A stretch of DNA of 64,000 nucleotides from Pseudomonas sp. B21-048 (GTDB lineage: Bacteria; Pseudomonadota; Gammaproteobacteria; Pseudomonadales; Pseudomonadaceae): contig NZ_CP087168.1 in assembly GCF_024748615.1 (NCBI RefSeq), forward strand, positions 1,612,001 to 1,676,000, read 5' to 3'. Shown in pieces: positions 45,147 through 54,902 of this stretch (the stretch's first letter is position 1; each line of letters opens with the position of its first letter). The notes beneath the pieces were generated by a model. The model saw nothing but the letters and a program-made list of their open reading frames with translations. It had not been told where the DNA came from and made no database searches. The translations under genes were made by a program, and so were the position numbers.

Positions 45147-45857
45147 TTATCGATGAGGCTGGATGTATAGAGTTTTATCACTTGCAGTAAATCTGACTAT
45201 AGATTTATCCGCTTGAATATAAAGTTTGGTAAATGTTTGATAATAAGCATTATCAGTGCCCAGAGTTGGAGTGTACAGCGTGTTGGTTTTATTTTGCACC
45301 GCTTTGACAATGCTAAGTGCTACCTTTTCAGGTTGTGCTATCAGCAGGGGAGGCAGGTTGAGCTCCTTGGTCATAGGTGTTTGAACAAAACCGGGTTTGA
45401 TGGTAGTCACCGAAACGCCGACTTTGAACAGTCTTGCGCGCAAACCCTCGCAGAATGTGGAAACGGCAGCTTTTGCTGTGCCGTATAAATGCCGCTTGGA
45501 CTCTGCTGTCAGATTGCGTTCTTCATTGGTCGCCAGTACAAGATCAAAAAGTTGCAGGTACTCTGCAATTTTCTCGGCCAGAGTGTAATGGCTGGCGGTG
45601 GCAAGTACGATGAGTCGATTTTCGTTTTTTGCAATTTTTATCAACTCCAGCACGGCTGGGTTGTAAGGTAAAACATTAACATCTATATCGGTTGCAGAAG
45701 CCAGTTGCGACTTCAGCACCGTTTTACCTTGCGCCAGCCAGCCTACCGTTTTATAGAGCTGAAATGGATGGCGACGGATAAATGCCATGCCGGTTTCTAC
45801 CAATAAGTCCGAACGCAACAACGTTCCGTCGAGGTCAACCACGAGGGGGAGGGTCAC
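45147..45857 (-). CDS. In-frame chimera: HAD phosphatase head fused to DprE2-like SDR tail
   Basis: A 236-residue open frame. Residues 1-~125 match the HAD domain of the UbiA-HAD protein (LVVDLDGTLLRSDLLVETGM, ATASHYTLAEKIAEYLQLFD). At KR-HLYGTAKAAVSTF it switches to the C-terminal half of the DprE2-like SDR (LYGTAKAAVSTFCEGLRARL, KPGFVQTPM). The UbiA domain, the whole DprE1 gene and the Rossmann loop of DprE2 are gone. It is best explained by one large deletion in a second copy of the arabinose operon. GTG 45857 is chosen because AGGACAGTTCTT precedes it as in the intact gene. It keeps neither complete enzyme, so it is probably non-functional. Confidence 0.85.
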   Translation of the reverse strand: MTLPLVVDLDGTLLRSDLLVETGMAFIRRHPFQLYKTVGWLAQGKTVLKSQLASATDIDVNVLPYNPAVLELIKIAKNENRLIVLATASHYTLAEKIAEYLQLFDLVLATNEERNLTAESKRHLYGTAKAAVSTFCEGLRARLFKVGVSVTTIKPGFVQTPMTKELNLPPLLIAQPEKVALSIVKAVQNKTNTLYTPTLGTDNAYYQTFTKLYIQADKSIVRFTASDKTLYIQPHR

Positions 45858-46273
45858 AAGAACTGTCCTTGAATGCTGGACTAACAAATCAGTTTGTTAG
45901 GTCGATGGAGGCCGCCGGAGGCGATATATTTGCTCCTGTGATGGCTAGCCAACCATCCACACTAAGTTTTGCGGGGCACGTTACCATAGAGAGCGCTTGT
46001 CGTCATGGATCCAGTGCCAATGAGACGCACCCGGATAGACCTTATGGCATAACCATAGACGGTGAGTATTTTTCATTGCAAAGCCCTTTATTCCTCAGGT
46101 GTGCCTCAGGAGCATCAGCTGTAGGGAGGGCCTGTGTTTGTTCGGACCGCTGATGACCCCACTGCCGGAATGTCTGGTCCATAAATAGATCCAAGCGTGA
46201 TTGATGTAATTCAGGTTTATAGTGTCGGGGCTTTTTTTAGCCCGCTGAATGGAGTTAGGTGCTTGATAGGAGT
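45858..46273. other. Intergenic region between the chimera and the wbpM pseudogene
   Basis: About 415 bases without a supported gene. A GGGGCT-T7-AGCCC element is at 46227-46243. Similarity to the sequence before intact wbpM begins only in the last 20 bases. Confidence 0.45.
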
Positions 46274-47337
46274 ATGGACAGAATGAGACTGTTTTTGTTG
46301 GCGCTACCGCGTCGATAGAAAAGACTGCTACAAGTCGTCACAGATGTGGTTCTGGTATGGGTTGCGCTGTGGATCGCTTACGTGGTGCGCTTGGGTGTTG
46401 ACGAGATGGTCAATCCTTTCAAGTGCATCTCTGGTTATTCCTTTTCGCGGCTGTGGTTGCGATTCCACTTTTTGTCCGCTTCGGCATGTACCGAGCTGTC
46501 ATGCGTTATTTTGGTAATGACGCATTGATTGCCATCATAAAGGCCGTCAGCCTTTCATCTCTGATCCTGCGGTCGTGGTTTATTGGTACAGCAATCACGA
46601 AACGGTCGTGCCTTGCTCAATAGTCTTTAACTACTGGTGGCTAAGCCTCGTTATCATCGGCGGTCTGCGCCTGTACATGCGTCATATTTCATGGGCGACT
46701 GGTTCACCGCCGCGCAGCATGTACCGTTCGCCAACCGGGATGATGGCCTCACCAAAGTCGCTATCTACGGTGCAGGTGTAGCCGGCAATCAGCTGGTTGC
46801 AGCACTTCGCATGGGCCGAGTCTTGCGTCCCGTGGCTTTTATCGATGATGATCCGAGCATCGCGGATCGTTCGATTGCCGGGTTGCAAGTCTACAAACCC
46901 AAACACATCCAACAGTTGATAGACGTAACCGGCGGTCAGGAAATCCTCCTAACACTGCCGTCATCAACCCGCGCACGACGTCAGGAAATTCTCACTATTC
47001 TGGAGCGTTTTCCGCTTCACATCTGAAGCGTACCCAACTTCCAATCTAGCCAGTGGCCGGGTAAAGGTCGAAGACATCCAGGAAGTTGATATCGCCGACC
47101 TTCTGGGACGCGATTCGGTGCCTGCACAACCCACCAGGACAAACTTCTGGATGTGATGAAGACCTGGGGGTGGACACCGTCTACCACGCTGCCTTGGGAT
47201 GTGCTCAAGGGCCGTTTGAGGGAGTTGCTGATTGCCGTTGATCATGACGATTACGCTCGCGTGAAACCGTCAGCGGCTACACCCCTGATGGCGATATCGT
47301 TGACTGGATCTACCAGCGACGTCGCCTCGAACCCTGA
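46274..47337 (+). pseudogene. wbpM: wbpM pseudogene with internal deletions
   Basis: It begins MDRMRLFLLALPRR then a TAG where wbpM has CAG, and continues with VVTDVVLVWVALWIAYVVRL. Several frameshifts break the N-terminal half, which runs to DIADLLGRDSVPAQP. It then jumps to HQDKLLDVMKTW, jumps again to WDVLKGRLRELLIAVDHDDY, and ends with RRRLEP-like codons and TGA 47335-47337. Most of the catalytic dehydratase domain is deleted. It is followed by an intact comEA, the reverse of the situation at 18.9 kb. Confidence 0.92.
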
Positions 47338-47449
47338 TTGTTTCACATCCTGTAACGGACACATTTTTGACAGTCTCCAGACATCGCCTAAGTTTGGAAG
47401 GCAGCTTCGGAAAAGCTGCTTTCTCAATCGATGTCATGGAGCTTCATTT

Positions 47450-47785
47450 ATGCGTACTGGCTATTTCTACTCTCTGGTTTTTGCCCTGCTCACCAGCGCC
47501 TCCATTGCGGCCATTGCCGCGCCGACAGCGGCGCCGGAGGCTGCCAAGGCACCGTTGATGCTGGACGTTACTACCAAGGCTAAAACCGGAAAAGTCGATC
47601 TCAATGGGGCTGATGCGCCGACTCTGCAGCGTGAGCTGTCCGGCATTGGTGAGGCGAAGGCCAAGGCGATTGTTGCGTATCGTGAGAGTAATGGGCCATT
47701 TTCGTCCGTCGACGAATTGCTGGAAGTGAAAGGGATCGGCAAAGCCATTCTGGACAAGAATCGCGAGAAGCTGGAAGTGAACTAA
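47450..47785 (+). CDS. comEA: ComEA-like helix-hairpin-helix DNA-binding protein
   Basis: A 111-residue exported protein. Residues 1-~22 are a signal peptide (FALLTSASIAAIA before APT). The rest has two helix-hairpin-helix motifs: LSGIGEAKAKAIVAYRES and LLEVKGIGKAILDKNREK, with KVDLNGADAPTLQRELSGIG the typical ComEA lead-in. Such proteins bind DNA in the periplasm and may serve DNA uptake. GGAG lies eight bases before the ATG. The longer frame to 47153 belongs to the pseudogene before it. A terminator follows. Confidence 0.9.
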   Translation: MRTGYFYSLVFALLTSASIAAIAAPTAAPEAAKAPLMLDVTTKAKTGKVDLNGADAPTLQRELSGIGEAKAKAIVAYRESNGPFSSVDELLEVKGIGKAILDKNREKLEVN

Positions 47786-47805
47786 GCTTGTAAATCCACG
47801 CCAAG

Positions 47806-47829
47806 AGGCCGGTCATTGACCGGCCTTTT
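47806..47829 (+). terminator. Rho-independent terminator after comEA
   Basis: AGGCCGGTC, loop ATT, GACCGGCCT, then TTT. A perfect nine-pair GC-rich stem 20 bases after the comEA stop. Confidence 0.85.
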
Positions 47830-47888
47830 GCATATTGGCGCAGAGGATGACCTGGCACCTTTCATCGGGGTGGAGAAAATTACGGCTA

Positions 47889-47917
47889 TCATATGGCATT
47901 AAGATTATGCCTATAAT
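47889..47917 (+). promoter_or_regulatory. Possible promoter with operator-like palindrome
   Basis: ATATGGCAT and ATGCCTATA flank TAAGATT as an inverted repeat, and the right arm overlaps TATAAT (47912-47917), a consensus -10 box. No good -35 is seen, which would suit an activated or repressed promoter for the SDR-ketosynthase pair. Confidence 0.35.
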
Positions 47918-47990
47918 AAATCCGTCATTCACTGAGGCGCCCTGACGCTCAGGCGCTCGCCTTCCTCAAGCATCCTCCAGGAGCATTGTC

Positions 47991-48785
47991 ATGAATTCTG
48001 TCCAGACCCAAGGTACGGCCCTAGTCACCGGCGCTTCTTCTGGTATCGGCGCGGTTTACGCAGAGCGGTTGGCGGCGCGTGGCTTTGATTTGTTGCTGGT
48101 GGCCCGTGATCAAGAACGGCTGGAGGCTGCGGCGAGCACGTTGCGCGCGGCGCATGGCGTTCAGGTGGAGGTGCTCAAGGCGGATCTGACGCTAAAGGAT
48201 GATGTGTTGAAGCTTGAGCAGCGTCTGCGCAGTGATTCGAGTATCAGTCTTTTGCTGAACAACGCCGGCGTCGCGGCGGATGGTTTGCTCGCCAACGCGG
48301 ACATGGATCAGCTGGAGCGGTTGATTCAGCTGAACGTCACTACAGTGACGCGGCTGGCCTCGGCGGCGGCGGCCAGTTTTACCAAGGCCGGTCGCGGGAC
48401 GATCATCAACATTGCATCGGTGGTGGCGTTGTTTCCGGAGCGGTTCAACGCGACGTACAGCGCGAGCAAGGCTTATGTGTTGAGCCTGACTCAGTCATTG
48501 GGCGCGGAGCTCGCGGGCACTGGGGTCCAGGTTCAAGCGGTATTGCCGGGCGTAACACGCACCGAGATGTGGGAGCGCTCCGGTATCGATGCGACCCAGA
48601 TTCCGGCGGACATGATCATGGAAGCGGGGGAGATGGTTGACGCGGCGTTGTCGGGTCTGGATCAGGGTGAGTTAACCACCATTCCTTCCTTGCCGAATCT
48701 CTCTGAGTGGGAATCGTATGTAGCGGCGCGTCATGCGATGGCGCCGAATCTGTCCAGAAGCAAGGCCGCCACACGTTACAAGTGA
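47991..48785 (+). CDS. Short-chain dehydrogenase/reductase
   Basis: A classical SDR of 264 residues. ALVTGASSGIGAVYAERLAA is the NADP-binding loop, LLLNNAGVAADGLL the NNAG motif, and IINIASVVALF with YSASKAYVLSL the Ser and YxxxK catalytic set; VLPGVTRTEMWERSG follows. It resembles the DltE/YqjQ-type SDRs. A ketosynthase gene follows 32 bases later in the same direction, so a role in fatty-acid or related ketoacyl reduction is possible. Confidence 0.9.
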   Translation: MNSVQTQGTALVTGASSGIGAVYAERLAARGFDLLLVARDQERLEAAASTLRAAHGVQVEVLKADLTLKDDVLKLEQRLRSDSSISLLLNNAGVAADGLLANADMDQLERLIQLNVTTVTRLASAAAASFTKAGRGTIINIASVVALFPERFNATYSASKAYVLSLTQSLGAELAGTGVQVQAVLPGVTRTEMWERSGIDATQIPADMIMEAGEMVDAALSGLDQGELTTIPSLPNLSEWESYVAARHAMAPNLSRSKAATRYK

Positions 48786-48817
48786 GGCATCATGAATCGG
48801 CTTGAGGTATTCGCGTT

Positions 48818-50092
48818 ATGAGTAATCGTCGAGTGGTGGTCACGGGCATGGGCCTGGTGTCGCCGTTGGGTAGTGGCGTCGAAGCAGTTTGGGCGCGTTT
48901 GCTGGCCGGGTGTTCGGGGTTGCGGGCGTTGCCGGACGATGTGGTTGCTGATCTGTCCACCAAGGTCGGTGGCGCGGTGCAAACCCTGGCGGAAGATCCC
49001 GAGGCGGGTTTTGATCCGGACCGGGCGACGCCGCCCAAAGAGCAGAAGAAGATGGACCGCTTCATTCTGTTTGCCATGGAGGCGGCGCGTCAGGCACTGG
49101 AGCAGGCCGGTTGGCAACCGCAGGACGCCAACGCCCAGGAACGCACTGCAACCATTATCGGCTCTGGCGTGGGTGGTTTCGGCGCGATTGCCGATGCGGT
49201 GCGCACCACCGACAGCCGTGGCCCGCGACGTTTGTCGCCCTTCACCATTCCTTCGTTTCTGGTCAACCTAGCGGCGGGTCATGTGTCGATCGAGCACGGT
49301 TTCAAGGGGCCTTTGGGGGCTCCGGTAACGGCGTGCGCGGCCGGGGTTCAGGCGATTGGTGACGCGGCGCGGTTGATTCGATGTGGCGAGGCGGATATTG
49401 CGGTGTGTGGCGGCGCGGAGGCGGCAATCGATCGTGTCAGCCTCGCCGGGTTCGCGGCGGCTCGGGCCTTGTCCAGCGGTTACAACGATACGCCGGAGCG
49501 CGCTTCGCGGCCGTTCGACAGTGGTCGCGATGGCTTTGTGATGGGCGAGGGCTCGGGCCTTTTGGTGATCGAATCCCTGGAGCATGCTTTGGCGCGCGGT
49601 GCTCAACCATTGGCTGAGCTGGTCGGTTATGGCACCAGCGCTGACGCCTATCACCTGACCGCGGGGCCTGAAGATGGCAGTGGTGCGCGTCGGGCGATGT
49701 CGCTGGCATTGGCTCAGGCGGGCATTTCGCCGGCGCAGGTGCAGCATCTCAATGCTCACGCGACCTCGACTCCGGTTGGTGATTTGGGGGAGTTGGCGGC
49801 CATCAAGTCGTTGTTCGGCTCGGACAACAAGATAGCCGTGACGTCGACCAAGTCCGCGACCGGGCATTTGCTCGGCGCCGCAGGCGGCATCGAGGCGATC
49901 TTTACGCTGTTGGCGCTTCGCGATCAGGTGGTGCCCGCCACGCTCAATTTCGATAACCCGGATCCGGCCGCCCAAGGCGTGGACATCGTTCACGGTCAGG
50001 CGCGCCCAATGACTATCGAGTACGCGATGTCCAACGGCTTCGGATTTGGCGGCGTGAACGCCAGCGTGTTGTTCAAATACTGGGAGGACTAG
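48818..50092 (+). CDS. FabF-like beta-ketoacyl-ACP synthase II
   Basis: A condensing enzyme of 424 residues that extends acyl-ACP with malonyl-ACP. RRVVVTGMGLVSPLGSGVE is the standard start, VTACAAGVQAIGDAARLI holds the nucleophile Cys, and LNAHATSTPVGDLGE and KSATGHLLGAAGG carry the two active-site His; NGFGFGGVNASVLF is the end motif. The thiolase-fold family length is normal. It is probably co-transcribed with the SDR gene upstream. It may be a paralogue of the housekeeping FabF, which normally lies beside acpP. Confidence 0.92.
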   Translation: MSNRRVVVTGMGLVSPLGSGVEAVWARLLAGCSGLRALPDDVVADLSTKVGGAVQTLAEDPEAGFDPDRATPPKEQKKMDRFILFAMEAARQALEQAGWQPQDANAQERTATIIGSGVGGFGAIADAVRTTDSRGPRRLSPFTIPSFLVNLAAGHVSIEHGFKGPLGAPVTACAAGVQAIGDAARLIRCGEADIAVCGGAEAAIDRVSLAGFAAARALSSGYNDTPERASRPFDSGRDGFVMGEGSGLLVIESLEHALARGAQPLAELVGYGTSADAYHLTAGPEDGSGARRAMSLALAQAGISPAQVQHLNAHATSTPVGDLGELAAIKSLFGSDNKIAVTSTKSATGHLLGAAGGIEAIFTLLALRDQVVPATLNFDNPDPAAQGVDIVHGQARPMTIEYAMSNGFGFGGVNASVLFKYWED

Positions 50093-50173
50093 TTCACGGC
50101 CGATGATGGCAAGCGTTGGCCCGCAGTCGGGGACTTCAATGTCTGGAATGCCCGACTGAAATAGAACCGTTTC

Positions 50174-50203
50174 TGTGGCAACGGGGCTAGCCCCCTCGCC
50201 ACC
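50174..50203. repeat. REP-like palindrome
   Basis: TGGC, ACGGGGCTAGCCCC and GCCA form an imperfect palindrome of the Pseudomonas REP kind, between the ketosynthase gene and the convergent small gene. It may also end transcripts. Confidence 0.6.
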
Positions 50204-50211
50204 ATTTTCGG

Positions 50212-50379
50212 TTAGCGGTCCCGCGCATCCTTGGCATCCGCTTCCGCGTTGCGTTCGGCGACGCGTTTGCGTTGCTCTTCAGTCAATTCGACCTTGTTGG
50301 CGGTGTCGCGCAACAGCAGCAATCCGCCAACGATCGAGCCGATGGCAACGATCAGAATCAACCAGGCATACCAGGGCAT
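50212..50379 (-). CDS. Small single-pass membrane protein (DUF2897-like)
   Basis: A 55-residue protein: MPWYAWLILIVAIGSIVGGL begins with one membrane helix, followed by a basic and acidic tail (VELTEEQRKRVAERNAEADA). It fits the small DUF2897 family of gamma-proteobacteria. The ATG at 50379 has AGGAG close upstream; the longer frame to 50472 lacks support. Function unknown. Confidence 0.7.
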   Translation of the reverse strand: MPWYAWLILIVAIGSIVGGLLLLRDTANKVELTEEQRKRVAERNAEADAKDARDR

Positions 50380-50800
50380 AACGGCTCTCCTTAAAAGCAG
50401 GTCGGTGGGCGAGGGTTCGCCGATCGATCCTGCATACCACGTTTGAGCGATGGCATTTCGCAGTGGTTCCATTCTAGGCCTGTTATGTCCCGTTCATCTG
50501 CGCCACGTCTTCGAAACTTGCACATTCCCCCGTAGACGCGGTGTGTGAAGTCAGAGCCCGGTCAACATCGCATCGGCCGGCGCATCGGGACGCAACTGCG
50601 TCGTCAGCATGAAGGACGGACGTTGGCGCCCGTTCTAGCCCTATTGCGAGCAAGCATCCTGACACCGCTGTAACCCCGCCATAAACTCACTCTTTACACA
50701 TTTTTTATGCCCCGCCACACCCCTCGATCTCGCGCCTTTACAGCCTCCCTGCAGACAATCACTCCACACGCGGCAATACGCCGTAACACGGAGAACTTCC
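50380..50800. promoter_or_regulatory. Region upstream of kdpFABC, with possible KdpE site
   Basis: About 420 bases without a supported gene. TTTACACATTTTTTATG at 50693-50709 is the most AT-rich stretch before kdpF and resembles the T-rich sites bound by KdpE. Placement of the promoter there is inferred from position. Confidence 0.35.
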
Positions 50801-50890
50801 ATGAGCGTTCTGGACGGAGTGTCACTGCTATTGGCAGTGGGGTTGTTCATTTATCTGTTGGTTGCGCTGTTGCGCGCGGACCGGAACTAG
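50801..50890 (+). CDS. kdpF: Potassium-transporting ATPase small subunit KdpF
   Basis: A 29-residue single-helix membrane peptide, MSVLDGVSLLLAVGLFIYLL then VALLRADRN. It stabilises the KdpABC complex in the inner membrane. It starts eight bases before kdpA in the usual kdpFABC order and is too short for most gene callers. Confidence 0.93.
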   Translation: MSVLDGVSLLLAVGLFIYLLVALLRADRN

Positions 50891-50898
50891 GAGCGGCT

Positions 50899-52608
50899 AT
50901 GCACAGTTATGACTATTGGCTGATCATCGCCTTCTTCGCCGTGGTGCTGATCCCGGCACCGTTTCTGGGGCGCTTCTACTACAAGGTGATGGAAGGGCAG
51001 CGCACTTGGCTTTCGCCGATCCTCGGGCCGGTGGAGCGTGGTTGCTATCGGGTAGCCGGCGTCGATCCACAGGCTGAGCAGAGCTGGCAGAAATACACCC
51101 TGGCCTTGCTCGCCTTTAACCTTGCGGGTTTTTTGCTGTTGTTTGCGATCCTGCTGTTTCAGGATTATTTGCCGCTGAATCCGCAAAACCTGCCGGGTCA
51201 GGAGTGGACGCAAGCGTTCAACACCGCCGTCAGCTTCATGACCAATACCAACTGGCAGTCCTACAGCGGCGAAGCAACCCTCAGCTACCTGAGTCAAATG
51301 GTCGGCCTCACCGTGCAAAACTTCGTCAGCGCTGCCACCGGGCTTGCGGTGTTGGTTGCGCTGTGTCGCGGCATCGGTCGCAAATCCACCAAGACCCTCG
51401 GCAATTTCTGGGTCGACATGACCCGCGCCACCCTCTATGGCCTGTTGCCGTTGTGCCTGTTGCTGGCGCTGTTTCTGGTCTGGCAGGGCGTGCCCCAAAC
51501 CTTCGCCCACTACGTGAACGCCGTGACCCTGCAAGGCGTCGATCAGGTGATTCCGCTTGGCCCGGCCGCCAGCCAAATTGCGATCAAGCAATTGGGCACT
51601 AACGGCGGTGGTTTCTTCGGCGTCAACTCGGCGCATCCGTTCGAGAACCCGACCGCGTGGAGCAACCTGTTCGAAGTCGCTTCGATCATTCTGATTCCGG
51701 TGGCACTGGTGTTCACCTTCGGCCACTACGTGAAAGACCTGCGCCAGAGCCGCGCGATCATCGCCTGCATGCTGGCGCTGTTTTTGATCGGCGGCGCGAC
51801 CTCGTTGTGGGCTGAATACCAACCCAATCCAACCCTGGTCAACGTCGCCGTCGAACAGACCGCGCCGCTGGAAGGCAAGGAAGCGCGGTTCGGCACCACC
51901 GCCACGGTGCTGTGGTCGGTGACCACCACTGCGGCGTCGAACGGTTCGGTCAACGGCATGCACGACAGCCTCAACCCGCTGAGCGGGATGGTCGCGATGA
52001 TCAACATGATGGTCGGCGAAGTGATCTTTGGCGGCGTCGGAGCCGGGCTCTACGGCATGTTGCTCAACGTGCTGATCGCGGTGTTCCTCGCCGGGTTGAT
52101 GATCGGCCGCACCCCGGAATACCTCGGCAAGAAACTGCAAGCCCGGGAAGTTCAGTTGCTGGTGGTGACCTTGCTGGTGATGCCGGTCGGGGTGCTGGTG
52201 CTCGGCGCAATTGCCGCCAGCCTGCCCGGCCCGGTCGCGGCGGTGAGTAACCCCGGTGCTCACGGTTTCAGTCAGTTGCTTTATGCCTACACCTCGGCCA
52301 GTGCCAACAACGGTTCGGCGTTTGCTGGATTTGGGGCGAACACCGCGTTCCACAACCTGATGCTGGGGCTGGGCATGTTGATCGGGCGCTTCGGTTACAT
52401 CCTTCCGGTTCTGGCGTTGGCTGGCAGCCTGGCGATGAAGAAAACCGCACCGATTGGGCAGAACAGCTTCCCGACCCATGGCCCGCTGTTCGTGACCCTG
52501 TTGACCGTGACCATTTTGCTGGTGGGTGGCCTGACCTTTCTGCCGTCATTGGCGCTGGGTCCTATTGCAGAACACCTGAGTTTGGCTGCTTTTGGACTAA
52601 AGAGCTGA
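50899..52608 (+). CDS. kdpA: Potassium-transporting ATPase, K+-binding channel subunit KdpA
   Basis: KdpA is the channel-like subunit of the high-affinity K+ pump, about 569 residues and ten or more membrane segments. [39 protein letters not shown] and [15 protein letters not shown] are selectivity-loop motifs. The start is the ATG at 50899 with AGGAG just before it; an upstream in-frame extension to 50707 crosses kdpF and is not real. Induced by low K+ through KdpDE encoded downstream. Confidence 0.96.
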   Translation: MHSYDYWLIIAFFAVVLIPAPFLGRFYYKVMEGQRTWLSPILGPVERGCYRVAGVDPQAEQSWQKYTLALLAFNLAGFLLLFAILLFQDYLPLNPQNLPGQEWTQAFNTAVSFMTNTNWQSYSGEATLSYLSQMVGLTVQNFVSAATGLAVLVALCRGIGRKSTKTLGNFWVDMTRATLYGLLPLCLLLALFLVWQGVPQTFAHYVNAVTLQGVDQVIPLGPAASQIAIKQLGTNGGGFFGVNSAHPFENPTAWSNLFEVASIILIPVALVFTFGHYVKDLRQSRAIIACMLALFLIGGATSLWAEYQPNPTLVNVAVEQTAPLEGKEARFGTTATVLWSVTTTAASNGSVNGMHDSLNPLSGMVAMINMMVGEVIFGGVGAGLYGMLLNVLIAVFLAGLMIGRTPEYLGKKLQAREVQLLVVTLLVMPVGVLVLGAIAASLPGPVAAVSNPGAHGFSQLLYAYTSASANNGSAFAGFGANTAFHNLMLGLGMLIGRFGYILPVLALAGSLAMKKTAPIGQNSFPTHGPLFVTLLTVTILLVGGLTFLPSLALGPIAEHLSLAAFGLKS

Positions 52609-52615
52609 GGAGTCA

Positions 52616-54676
52616 ATGATGAATATGCCCGCAACTAAAGCCGCCGTCGTCACGGCGCCGGAACAACCGAAAACCGCGATCTCGGCCCTCTGGCGCCCGG
52701 CGCTGGTGCAAGCCTTCGTCAAGCTCGACCCACGGCAATTGCAGCGTGCGCCGGTGATGCTGGTGGTCGAACTGACCGCTGTCCTGACCACTGTGCTGTG
52801 CTTCATTCCCGACAACGCCGTGCCGACCTTCGTCGCCGCGCAAATCGCATTGTGGTTGTGGTTCACTGTGCTGTTCGCCAACTTTGCCGAAGCGCTGGCC
52901 GAAGGTCGCGGCAAGGCCCGCGCCGACAGCCTCAAGGCCGGCAGCGAAGGCTTGAGTGCTCGTCGCAAAACTGCCAATGGCAGTTTTCAAGTGGTGCCCG
53001 CCACCAGCCTGCGCAAAGACGATGTGGTGCGTGTCGAAGCCGGGGAGATGATTCCCGGTGACGGCGAAGTGATCGAAGGTATCGCCGCGGTCAACGAAGC
53101 GGCGATTACCGGTGAATCCGCGCCGGTGATTCGCGAGTCCGGCGGCGACCGTTCGGCCGTCACCGGCAACACCCGACTGGTGTCCGACTGGCTGTTGGTG
53201 CGCATCACCGCCAACCCGGGTGAGTCGACACTCGATCGCATGATCGCCCTGGTCGAAGGCGCCAAACGCCAGAAAACCCCGAACGAAGTGGCGCTCGACA
53301 TCCTGCTGATCGGCCTGACCCTGATCTTCCTGCTGGTGGTCGTCACCCTGCAACCGTTCGCCCACTTCGCCAACGGCAGCCTGCCGCTGGTGTTCCTGGT
53401 GGCGTTATTGGTCACGCTGATTCCGACCACCATTGGCGGTCTGTTGTCGGCCATTGGTATCGCCGGGATGGACCGTCTGGTGCGCCTGAACGTGATCGCC
53501 AAATCCGGTCGCGCCGTGGAAGCGGCGGGGGACGTTCACGTCCTGTTGCTGGACAAGACCGGCACCATCACCTTCGGCAACCGTCGTTGCTCCGCGGTCT
53601 ATGCCGCGCCTGGCGTCAGCGCCAAGGAACTGGCCGAAGGCGCGTTGTTCGCCTCCCTGGCCGATGACACCGCTGAAGGCAAATCCATCGTCGAGTACCT
53701 GCGCGGTCTTCACCCGCAACCTGAGCCATCCGCTGACGTATTGACCGCTGTTCCGTTCAGCGCTGAAACCCGCCTGTCCGGCGTCGACTATCAGGGCCGG
53801 GTCTATCGCAAAGGCGCGGTGGATTCGCTGCTGACCTTCGTCGGCCTGAAACGCACCGATCTGGCCGCGCCTCTTTCGCGGGAAATCGACAAGATCGCTC
53901 AGAGTGGCGGCACGCCGTTGCTGGTTTGCGCTGACGGAAAATTACTCGGTGTTATCCATCTCAAGGACGTGGTCAAGCCTGGCATCCGCGAGCGTTTCGC
54001 CGAGTTGCGCAAGCTGGGGATTCGCACGGTCATGGTCACCGGCGACAACCCGCTGACCGCTGCGGCGATTGCTGCCGAAGCCGGTGTGGATGACGTGCTG
54101 GCCGAAGCCACGCCGGAAAAGAAACTGGCGCGCATTCGTCACGAGCAGAACGACGGTCGCCTGGTCGCCATGTGCGGCGACGGCGCCAACGACGCCCCGG
54201 CCTTGGCTCAGGCGGACGTCGGCATGGCGATGAACGACGGAACACAAGCGGCGCGGGAAGCGGCGAACATGGTCGATCTCGACAGTGATCCGACCAAGCT
54301 GTTGGACGTGGTGCAGATCGGCAAGGAGTTATTGGTGACCCGCGGTGCGCTGACAACCTTTTCCATCGCCAACGACGTGGCCAAGTACTTCGCGATTCTG
54401 CCGGCGCTGTTCGCCTCGATCTATCCGCAACTGGGTGTGCTCAACGTCATGCACCTGAGCAGTCCGCAGAGCGCGATTCTGTCGGCGATTGTGTTCAACG
54501 CCCTGATCATTGTGGTGCTGATTCCGTTGGCGCTGCGCGGTGTGCGGGTGCAGGCGGTGAGTGCGGCGGCGTTGCTGCGGCGCAATCTGCTGATCTATGG
54601 ATTGGGCGGGATTCTGGTGCCGTTTGTGGGCATCAAGGCGATCGACATGCTGTTGACGGCGTTGCATCTGGTTTAG
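52616..54676 (+). CDS. kdpB: Potassium-transporting ATPase, catalytic subunit KdpB
   Basis: A P-type ATPase subunit of 686 residues that drives K+ uptake by ATP hydrolysis. [10 protein letters not shown] is the actuator TGE loop, [14 protein letters not shown] has the phosphorylated Asp, [20 protein letters not shown] and [20 protein letters not shown] are the nucleotide and hinge motifs. GAGGAG precedes the ATG, eight bases after kdpA. A REP pair separates it from kdpC. Confidence 0.97.
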   Translation: MMNMPATKAAVVTAPEQPKTAISALWRPALVQAFVKLDPRQLQRAPVMLVVELTAVLTTVLCFIPDNAVPTFVAAQIALWLWFTVLFANFAEALAEGRGKARADSLKAGSEGLSARRKTANGSFQVVPATSLRKDDVVRVEAGEMIPGDGEVIEGIAAVNEAAITGESAPVIRESGGDRSAVTGNTRLVSDWLLVRITANPGESTLDRMIALVEGAKRQKTPNEVALDILLIGLTLIFLLVVVTLQPFAHFANGSLPLVFLVALLVTLIPTTIGGLLSAIGIAGMDRLVRLNVIAKSGRAVEAAGDVHVLLLDKTGTITFGNRRCSAVYAAPGVSAKELAEGALFASLADDTAEGKSIVEYLRGLHPQPEPSADVLTAVPFSAETRLSGVDYQGRVYRKGAVDSLLTFVGLKRTDLAAPLSREIDKIAQSGGTPLLVCADGKLLGVIHLKDVVKPGIRERFAELRKLGIRTVMVTGDNPLTAAAIAAEAGVDDVLAEATPEKKLARIRHEQNDGRLVAMCGDGANDAPALAQADVGMAMNDGTQAAREAANMVDLDSDPTKLLDVVQIGKELLVTRGALTTFSIANDVAKYFAILPALFASIYPQLGVLNVMHLSSPQSAILSAIVFNALIIVVLIPLALRGVRVQAVSAAALLRRNLLIYGLGGILVPFVGIKAIDMLLTALHLV

Positions 54677-54702
54677 CGGTTGTTGCTGAGCGCAGAGATT
54701 TT

Positions 54703-54847
54703 TGTGGTGAGGGAGCTTGCTCCCGCTGGGCTGCGAAGCAGCCCCACCTCAGTCCACCATGTTTATTCAGGTACACCGCATTCACCAGGTTTACGACTGC
54801 TACGCCCGGGCGCGGATCGGCCGGCGGGAGCAAGCTCCCTCGCCACA
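54703..54847. repeat. Inverted REP pair (REPIN) between kdpB and kdpC
   Basis: TGTGGTGAGGGAGCTTGCTC (from 54703) and its inverted copy ending GAGCAAGCTCCCTCGCCACA (to 54847) match at 23 of 24 bases around GGGAGC-TTGCTCCC. This is the common Pseudomonas REP arranged head to head. Confidence 0.85.
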
Positions 54848-54902
54848 GGTGATGTTGTGTGCCTTCCGAGTGATGAATATTCTTCGAACCGAGGATTTTG
54901 AA

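Noticed and set aside
46227..46243. GGGGCT-T7-AGCCC element before the wbpM pseudogene
   Set aside because: The T-run forms the loop rather than following the stem, so it was not called a terminator.
50887..52479. 530-codon minus-strand open frame
   Set aside because: Antisense to kdpA; rich in Q, H and R as expected of a shadow frame in GC-rich DNA.
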